Source: UBA6115 sp964346355
GTDB taxonomy: Bacteria > Bacillota > Clostridia > Christensenellales > Aristaeellaceae
DNA: 35,572 nt
Direction of reading: 5' to 3'
NCBI GenBank assembly: GCA_964346355.1
Contig: CAYFUH010000015.1
Location: 1-35,572, forward strand
Shown here: piece by piece, positions 31,601 to 35,572 of the stretch
How the letters are laid out: the number at the start of each line of letters is the position of its first letter
How positions within the stretch are numbered: position 1 is the stretch's first letter
The notes under the pieces: model-generated
What the model was told of the DNA's origin: nothing
Database searches by the model: none
Seen by the model: only the letters and a program-made list of their open reading frames with translations
Translations under genes and position numbers: made by a program

Positions 31601-31935
31601 GGCTTGCCGCGTGCCTTGGCGTAATAGACCAGCTCGTCCTTCAAGTTCCATAAAAGGCGGGCAAGCGTCATGGTCTGCCCGCGCTCGTCAATCATCACGC
31701 GCGGGTCCTGCCCGGCGCGGTCGAACACATAGGCGGCAAGGCGCGAGGGGGAGAACACCTGCACCCGGAAAAAGCCCTTTACATGAAGGGTTTCCAGCGT
31801 GTCGCGCTCCGCCTGCAAGGTATATTGCTCAGGCACCAGCAACAGGACGCTGCGCCCGCTTTCATATGAGGTTTTCAGCCGCTGCATGGCGGCTTCCCAC
31901 AAGGCACTGGACAGCCCGCCGACAATTTGAATCAT
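28618..31935 (-). CDS. addB: AddB-type helicase-nuclease subunit, without Walker A
   Basis: Subunit of the AddAB double-strand break resection enzyme. The 1105-residue protein shows an AddB N-terminus (LLLVPEQYTLQAERDTLE; RVQVFSPSRLAAYVFDRAG) and a C-terminal nuclease domain with LLRIVDYKSSQHEL. The iron-sulfur cysteines are one in CPFRHFVDYRLMP (about residue 748) and three in CEYCEYQGIC (about 1059-1068). Where B. subtilis AddB has a Walker A loop at the N-terminus, this protein reads IVGGLSSALWEA, with no GKT. addA would normally follow directly; instead a P-loop/rubrerythrin operon follows, so addA must lie elsewhere. GGAGG is 7 nt before the ATG. Confidence 0.92.
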   Translation of the reverse strand: MIQIVGGLSSALWEAAMQRLKTSYESGRSVLLLVPEQYTLQAERDTLETLHVKGFFRVQVFSPSRLAAYVFDRAGQDPRVMIDERGQTMTLARLLWNLKDELVYYAKARGKPGFAQKLTEAISELKSTGITPEELDTWLAAQEGEQPKLRDLAALFAAYEEQMAGQLADSQDKEQEMLRRLHASPLFAGHDVIVYGFDLLTPPLIRLLALLAQRADNLLLTLVMAREEGRTSDVFAPVITSATLFTRELKKLSLPWQWDVLAEGKQDKPPALLHLQHQLTRLNQAVFTDPPEGLRLFAGKTPHEEMRRIAQLIHAQLKAGSDPRDIAIFMAQESYAPLLSSVLADYDIPHFVSVKEPLLAQPLIRCLLDALTCIQSAAWRPMDVFSYLKSPYSPVTAEEAFLLENYARENGIRGKRWTLPFNRGEEDVLQVLEPLRARAITPIIALRDRLNKARTAAASIDALLAFLTDIKAQERVLEMDITLSEQGFLEEAQRARQVWEQLMGLLEQMNQLLGNERIPLGRFAEWLRAGLSMSMLSALPPMQHCVQAGVLGQLMVREPKAVYILGLNNGALDVGSETLMKDREREQLEKGLDITLNLKRQELENIRMLDLWKAIEAPTHMLHLSYALSDDEGRALSPLIELGRIKRMFTQLVEEGGALHTLRESQPLTPIAALDEVAVLLKNGEMDETWWTAWSWLLNAKDWQHKARGIARMMKGDDPNKTLPAEAVKNTRQPGVTSVSRLESYAACPFRHFVDYRLMPHERREWELQPADLGSFYHDAMDRFVRRVKDKPDWLQMDEQASQAEMDQVLGELTQNWADGPWADTSRAKHNARAAISLCRHMAWAITEGRQHSAFAPHESELTFGQGRGYPPIALPMKDGSTLSLRGMIDRLDTAISPDDQLLLRIVDYKSSQHELRGGDLEAGVQLQLMLYLKAALDLMGDGATPAGAFYQRLGDPLVRAEDPARAESQRRRQVYLEGVLLADPDIIRLMDGGTPPVSMSKKLTASGDLMKSNKVLNQKELESLMDLAQERSQELAEDILRGVIARAPFIDGAGRAVCEYCEYQGICRTEKIQTEPLARKSRKVDLKTLAQERLTHSAGNKKAP

Positions 31936-31954
31936 AGTCTATCCTCCTTGCTGT

Positions 31955-31960
31955 AGTATA
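31955..31960 (-). promoter_or_regulatory. Extended -10 promoter candidate for addB
   Basis: TATACT preceded by TGG on the minus strand, about 20 nt upstream of the start codon. Confidence 0.45.
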
Positions 31961-31982
31961 CCATAGTCAAAAGGCGACAAGG

Positions 31983-32010
31983 TTTACATTTTGGCGGTTT
32001 GGAGTACAAT
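31983..32010 (+). promoter_or_regulatory. Promoter of the secreted protein at 32074
   Basis: TTTACA (31983-31988), a 16-nt spacer and TACAAT (32005-32010), about 64 nt before the start. Confidence 0.7.
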
Positions 32011-32073
32011 AAAGGGGCAAACAGGCGGCCGGTTTTGCCGCCTGATGGGTACGGACTGTAAGGAGAGAATGAT

Positions 32074-32790
32074 TTGAAGCGATTGATGGCTTTGCTGCTT
32101 TGTATGCTGCTGGCGCTGCCCATGATGGGCCTTGCGGAGACGGAAACCGCGCAAAAGACGCCGCGGGAGGAACTGATTGATCTGATGCTGGAAACGGCGA
32201 AGGCGGAGTTTGACAACGCGCGCGGGCGTGCGCTGCCGGCGCACAAATCCAACCATATCTACGTGTGCAAGAACTTCACGGTGTATATGTTCCGCCAGAA
32301 CCGCGATCAATTCCGCATGGCGGAATTCCCCGATGTGCCGCTGATCATCCCGGACAACCTGCCCCGCAAGGAGAGCAAGCCCTACGCCTATGGCGCGGCC
32401 TGGATGGACATCGAGGCCAAGGACGGCAACCCCTTTTACGCGGCGGCTACTTTCCGCTATGACACCAAATTGAGCAAGAAGGAAAACCGGGAGCTCGCCC
32501 GGGAGTTCATGAAGCAGGTGCAGCGCGGGGATTTCTTCCAGATGGCGGCCAATTATTACTACGGCGTGGGCGCGCACAGCCTGGTGTTTACGGAGGATTA
32601 TAATCCTGATACCGATTCTGTGACATGGACGGACTCCAACATGAAGGGCAAGACGGTCAAGGGCGTGCGCCACGGCTATATCCAGTGGGACGCGGTGAAG
32701 AAGATCGACTGGTTTGTGGACGCCTTTTGCCGCAAGGCACACGGAGCAACCATCTATCGGCTGCGGGATGATATCATTCATAAGCCATAA
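32074..32790 (+). CDS. Secreted protein of unknown function
   Basis: The 238-residue precursor has a signal peptide (KRLMALLLCMLLALPMMGLA) with a likely cleavage site at GLA-ET. The mature protein contains an alpha region (REELIDLMLETAKAEFDNAR) and an alpha/beta region with conserved-looking segments NHIYVCKNFTVYMFRQN and GYIQWDAVKKIDWFVDAF. No known family was recognised. The start is TTG (32074), set by GGAGAG 6 nt upstream. It stands alone, with its own promoter and a terminator at 32812-32842. Confidence 0.78.
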   Translation: MKRLMALLLCMLLALPMMGLAETETAQKTPREELIDLMLETAKAEFDNARGRALPAHKSNHIYVCKNFTVYMFRQNRDQFRMAEFPDVPLIIPDNLPRKESKPYAYGAAWMDIEAKDGNPFYAAATFRYDTKLSKKENRELAREFMKQVQRGDFFQMAANYYYGVGAHSLVFTEDYNPDTDSVTWTDSNMKGKTVKGVRHGYIQWDAVKKIDWFVDAFCRKAHGATIYRLRDDIIHKP

Positions 32791-32811
32791 AAAGAGTTGT
32801 CCTGAATAACA

Positions 32812-32842
32812 AATGGGATGGCATATTTTGTGCCATCCCATT
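32812..32842. terminator. Terminator between the secreted protein gene and nrdB
   Basis: Perfect 12-bp arms 32812-32823 and 32831-32842 (AATGGGATGGCA/TGCCATCCCATT), loop TATTTTG. Convergent genes flank it. Tails are GTTTATC (plus) and TGTTATT (minus). Confidence 0.8.
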
Positions 32843-32892
32843 GTTTATCTGCAGATTCCGGTGTCAGGGGATAAAGTGCCCCTTCGTTCTCA

Positions 32893-33936
32893 TTAAAGGT
32901 CATCCACCAACGCGGATGATTTGGCGTAGGCGGTGCTGCGGGCTTCAAAGAAGTCGGTCTTGATCATGTTGGCGTTGCTGTACTGGCTGACCCACTTCAT
33001 GGTGTCCGGCTCCTCGTCATAGCCTTCATAAATGGGCATAAGGCCGATATTGGCAGCGCGCAGGTTGCCCAGGTAACGGATGTAGTCCTCTACCATCTGC
33101 CCGGTGAGGCCCTGGATGTCCTCGCCAATGGCGTATTGGCCCCAGGCGATCTCCTGCTCGCAGCCTTCCTTGAGCATCTCGCGGAACATCTCTTTGATTT
33201 CGTCATTGATGAGGCCGGGCTCCTCTTTTTGCAATTCCTGGATGATGTTGCGGAAGAGCCAGAGGTGGGTGGCCTCATCGCGGTTGATGTAGCGGATTTG
33301 CTGGGCGGAGCCGGTCATGCGGTTGTTGCGGGCTAAGTTGTAGAAAAACATGAAGCCGGAGTAGAAATAGACCCCTTCCAAAATGTAGTTGCCCATGATA
33401 ACGCGCAGGAAGTTGCGCATGGATTTTTCTTCCTGGAAGGCGTTGTAGATGTCGCCGATAAAGGTGTTGCGGCGCAGGAGGTGCTCGTCATCCTTCCACT
33501 GAAAGAGGATGCTGTCGCGCTCGTTGGGCTCGCAGATGGAATCCAGCATGTAGGAATAGCTCTGGGAGTGGATGGCCTCCTGATAGGTCTGGATGCACAG
33601 GCACAGGTTGACCTCATTGGCGGTGATGTACTGGCCGATGTTGGGCAGGTTGGCGGTCTGGATGCTGTCCAGGAAGATGAGGAAGGACAGGATCTTGTCA
33701 TAAGCGCGCCGCTCGGCTGCGTCCAGCAGCGGGTACTGCTTTTTGTCGGTGGCCAGGTTGATCTCCTCTGGAATCCAGAAGTTGTTCATTGCCTGGCGGT
33801 ACCAGGGGCTGACCCAGGCGTACTTCATGTTGTTGAAGTCGTTGAGGTTGGTGGGATTGCCGCCCACCATGCGCCGGGAGATGATGTCAATATCGCCCTG
33901 GGGGTTAAAAAGCGGTTTTCTAATCAGCTTGGCCAT
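32893..33936 (-). CDS. nrdB: Class I ribonucleotide reductase, beta (radical-generating) subunit
   Basis: Supplies the radical for reduction of ribonucleotides to deoxyribonucleotides. In the 347-residue protein the di-iron ligands are visible as Asp90 (FLDSIQ), Glu120 and His123 (QEAIHS), Glu187 (ILEGVY), Glu221 and His224 (DEATHL). The radical tyrosine is Tyr127, four residues after His123 as in E. coli NrdB. The start at 33936 was chosen because GGAGG is 4 nt upstream; an in-frame ATG 7 residues earlier has no such site. The alpha subunit's 3' end lies at 35520 on the same strand, but an opposing gene at 34128-35390 separates them. Confidence 0.94.
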   Translation of the reverse strand: MAKLIRKPLFNPQGDIDIISRRMVGGNPTNLNDFNNMKYAWVSPWYRQAMNNFWIPEEINLATDKKQYPLLDAAERRAYDKILSFLIFLDSIQTANLPNIGQYITANEVNLCLCIQTYQEAIHSQSYSYMLDSICEPNERDSILFQWKDDEHLLRRNTFIGDIYNAFQEEKSMRNFLRVIMGNYILEGVYFYSGFMFFYNLARNNRMTGSAQQIRYINRDEATHLWLFRNIIQELQKEEPGLINDEIKEMFREMLKEGCEQEIAWGQYAIGEDIQGLTGQMVEDYIRYLGNLRAANIGLMPIYEGYDEEPDTMKWVSQYSNANMIKTDFFEARSTAYAKSSALVDDL

Positions 33937-34127
33937 TCTGCCTCCTAAATCATCCATTGATTGATGAATCTATCTTGACACTTTTCATCATGATTGTCCA
34001 GTACCCAAAAATACTAAATGACGAATGACTGCAGGCTTGTCTAATAAAGCTGGCTGTTGTACGATGCACAGTAAGAGACGTAAGTCGAAAATTGATAAAA
34101 TATTATGATGAACAAGGGGAAACAAAG

Positions 34128-35390
34128 ATGTTCAAAAAGATTCAGAACGCATTCAATAAAGGAATAAAGAACGCGGATGAGGACGACAAGAATCAGACTG
34201 CACTCGCATTTATTGCCAGCGATCACTTCCCGATTATTGAGTCTGCCAAAGTGAATCTGACAAAGTACAATAAAATTCCCTTGTCGGAAATTGCCGCACT
34301 TGGATCTGTTTTTTCGCAATTGTCCATGCAAACCAGAACTGTTGTCCAAAGTGTTACAACAAATATTGCAGCGGGACAACCATTGTTTGTTGGGATAAAT
34401 CCCAAAGGGGTTGAAGGGTATTTGAATTTTAACGAATTCGGTACGGTGGGCAACATCATGCAAATGAACGAGAAAGGCCAGTCTGTGATCGCGGGCAGAA
34501 TGCGGTTTAAGGAAGTGGGGACAAGACTGCCGATTGAGCAAGTGACTAAAACAAAAATACCAATAGATCCCATGACAATGATGGTCGCTGCAGCTTTGAT
34601 GAGCATCGATCAGAAACTGACAGAATTGCAAAAAACGACTGAAGAAATTCTCCGGTTTCTGAAGCTGGACAAACAATCAAAACTTCGCGGAAATCTCAAT
34701 ATGTTGGCAGAGATTTTAGAAGAATACAAACACCATTGTGACGATGAAAATTTGAGGAATCTGCGTAATGTCGCAGTCCAGTCCATCAAGCGTGAAGCGC
34801 ATCAGAATATTCTGTTTTATCAGGAGCAGATTAACCACCATCTAAAAAACCAGGCAGCTATCCACAGCGGTAAGGCTGCAGAAAATATGCTGAGTTCTGT
34901 CATCAGCGAATTCTCGGAGTTGAGGCTGGCAGGATATCTCTATTCTTTTTCTTCGTTCTTGGATATGCTGCTCCAGCAACGGTTTGAAGGGCAGGGACTG
35001 GAAAACTCAGAAAAGAACATGCATGATTTTACTTCCCGCTACAAGGAACTGTATGAAAAAAGCTACGGACAGATCGCTAATTACCACGAAACAGCAATTG
35101 AGTCCCAAGCGTTGGGTGGTATTGGTCGTGCTGCCAAATCATTAGGTCAAGCGATTGCGTCAGTAAGAGTGCTACGCGAGGGACCGGTCGATGAGTTTTT
35201 AATCAATGCGGGGGAAAGCATTTCCAAGCAAAGCAAGGAAAGGCTTAAAAAACAAATGGACAGATTAGCCACTTTGGAGGATTGCGGGATCCAACCCTTT
35301 GTTGATAGTATTCAAACAATAAAATTAATGCATAGTCAGCCCTATGGAATGATTACTGATGGTGAAAATTTATTTGTTTTGAAATCCTGA
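34128..35390 (+). CDS. Protein of unknown function on an AT-rich insertion between nrdA and nrdB
   Basis: This 420-residue protein was not assigned to a known functional family. It has no signal peptide or membrane helix. Residues ~30-150 look alpha/beta (SDHFPIIESAKVNL, GQPLFVGINPKG). A conserved-looking segment IPIDPMTMMVAAALMSIDQKL comes next, followed by a long helical part with probable coiled coils (about 170-330) and a short C-terminal strand region (YGMITDGENLFVLKS). The general plan recalls uncharacterised cytosolic proteins common in Bacillota accessory regions. AAGGGGA lies 7 nt before the ATG; an upstream TTG at 34092 lacks a site. Base composition is visibly AT-richer than all neighbours and codon use differs, which suggests recent transfer. 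Confidence 0.75.
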   Translation: MFKKIQNAFNKGIKNADEDDKNQTALAFIASDHFPIIESAKVNLTKYNKIPLSEIAALGSVFSQLSMQTRTVVQSVTTNIAAGQPLFVGINPKGVEGYLNFNEFGTVGNIMQMNEKGQSVIAGRMRFKEVGTRLPIEQVTKTKIPIDPMTMMVAAALMSIDQKLTELQKTTEEILRFLKLDKQSKLRGNLNMLAEILEEYKHHCDDENLRNLRNVAVQSIKREAHQNILFYQEQINHHLKNQAAIHSGKAAENMLSSVISEFSELRLAGYLYSFSSFLDMLLQQRFEGQGLENSEKNMHDFTSRYKELYEKSYGQIANYHETAIESQALGGIGRAAKSLGQAIASVRVLREGPVDEFLINAGESISKQSKERLKKQMDRLATLEDCGIQPFVDSIQTIKLMHSQPYGMITDGENLFVLKS

Positions 35391-35457
35391 TACTTTATAA
35401 ACCAGATAGACGCAGGACGATAACAATCAAATATCAATCTAAAGTTCTTTAGGGACT

Positions 35458-35487
35458 TTGGGGGCATTCTGTTACGAATGCCCCCAA
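35458..35487. terminator. Stem-loop after the AT-rich gene, downstream of nrdA
   Basis: Perfect 12-bp arms 35458-35469 and 35476-35487 (TTGGGGGCATTC/GAATGCCCCCAA). The plus-strand tail is GTTGTCTTTC. It lies between convergent ends, so it could serve the unknown gene, nrdA, or both. Confidence 0.7.
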
Positions 35488-35519
35488 GTTGTCTTTCACT
35501 TTCCCTGCCGTCTCCCTTC

Positions 35520-35572
35520 TTAGGTAGAGCAGCTGTCGCACTCATCCACTTCCAGGGATTTGGAGCGGATAT
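35520..35572 (-). CDS. nrdA: Ribonucleotide reductase alpha subunit, C-terminal fragment
   Basis: Partial; the gene runs off the window. The minus strand reads IRSKSLEVDECDSCST and then TAA at 35522-35520. A C-terminal tail with a CxxC pair (CDSC) just before the stop is the mark of class I RNR alpha subunits, which use these cysteines to re-reduce the active site. The presence of nrdB on the same strand 1.6 kb downstream supports the call. Only 17 codons are visible, so the assignment rests on the tail and context. Confidence 0.65.
   Translation of the reverse strand, partial: IRSKSLEVDECDSCST

Noticed and set aside
35342..35545. 67-residue minus-strand ORF at the right end
   Set aside because: It overlaps the terminator and the unknown gene's 3' end; the nrdA tail in another frame explains the region better.

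Overview
The window looks like chromosomal DNA from a GC-rich, probably anaerobic member of the Bacillota (Clostridia-like). This rests on RNase Y, AddB, a reverse rubrerythrin, a FeoB-associated Cys-rich membrane peptide, a NusG domain II protein paired with a Gx transporter, frequent TTG/GTG starts behind strong AGGAGG sites, and class I ribonucleotide reductase. The genus cannot be fixed from the sequence alone.

Layout. 1-3536 (minus): serC-serA-DUF1015 serine operon. 3854-4865 (plus): lipoprotein with a cytochrome b5-like domain, then a small His-rich four-helix membrane protein, closed by a bidirectional terminator. 4939-8115: copA-copZ (minus) divergent from an HxlR-family regulator (plus). 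8119-10416 (minus): a CinA-like protein with a degraded C-terminal domain and a Gfo/Idh/MocA oxidoreductase. 10540-11457 (minus): tRNA-Val and, upstream of it, an apparently undescribed structured non-coding RNA of about 550 nt with its own consensus promoter, long-range helices, two repeat arrays and a terminator. 11614-12323: VanZ-like protein and FeoB-associated peptide. 12439-16070 (plus): M29 aminopeptidase, DtxR-like regulator and uvrB, translationally coupled. 16204-17998: a structured leader with a terminator/antiterminator architecture, then rny. 18089-19400: acyl-ACP thioesterase and tag. 19463-21027 (minus): secreted protein and SDR-type epimerase. 21265-22437: DEAD-box helicase. 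22499-26129 (minus): PrsA/SurA-like foldase lipoprotein, and the glmM / beta-helix acyltransferase pair. 26340-27343 (plus): NusG-II protein and Gx transporter. 27410-27569: a 160-bp imperfect palindromic element. 27575-31935 (minus): reverse rubrerythrin, small P-loop protein, addB. 32074-32790: secreted protein. 32893-35572: nrdB and the last codons of nrdA (both minus), separated by an AT-rich plus-strand gene of unknown function.

Most interesting signals: (1) the ~550-nt minus-strand RNA at 10872-11422; (2) the rny leader at 16240-16403, in which a 5'-3' closing helix competes with the terminator; (3) the AT-rich gene inserted between nrdA and nrdB; (4) the palindromic element at 27410-27569.
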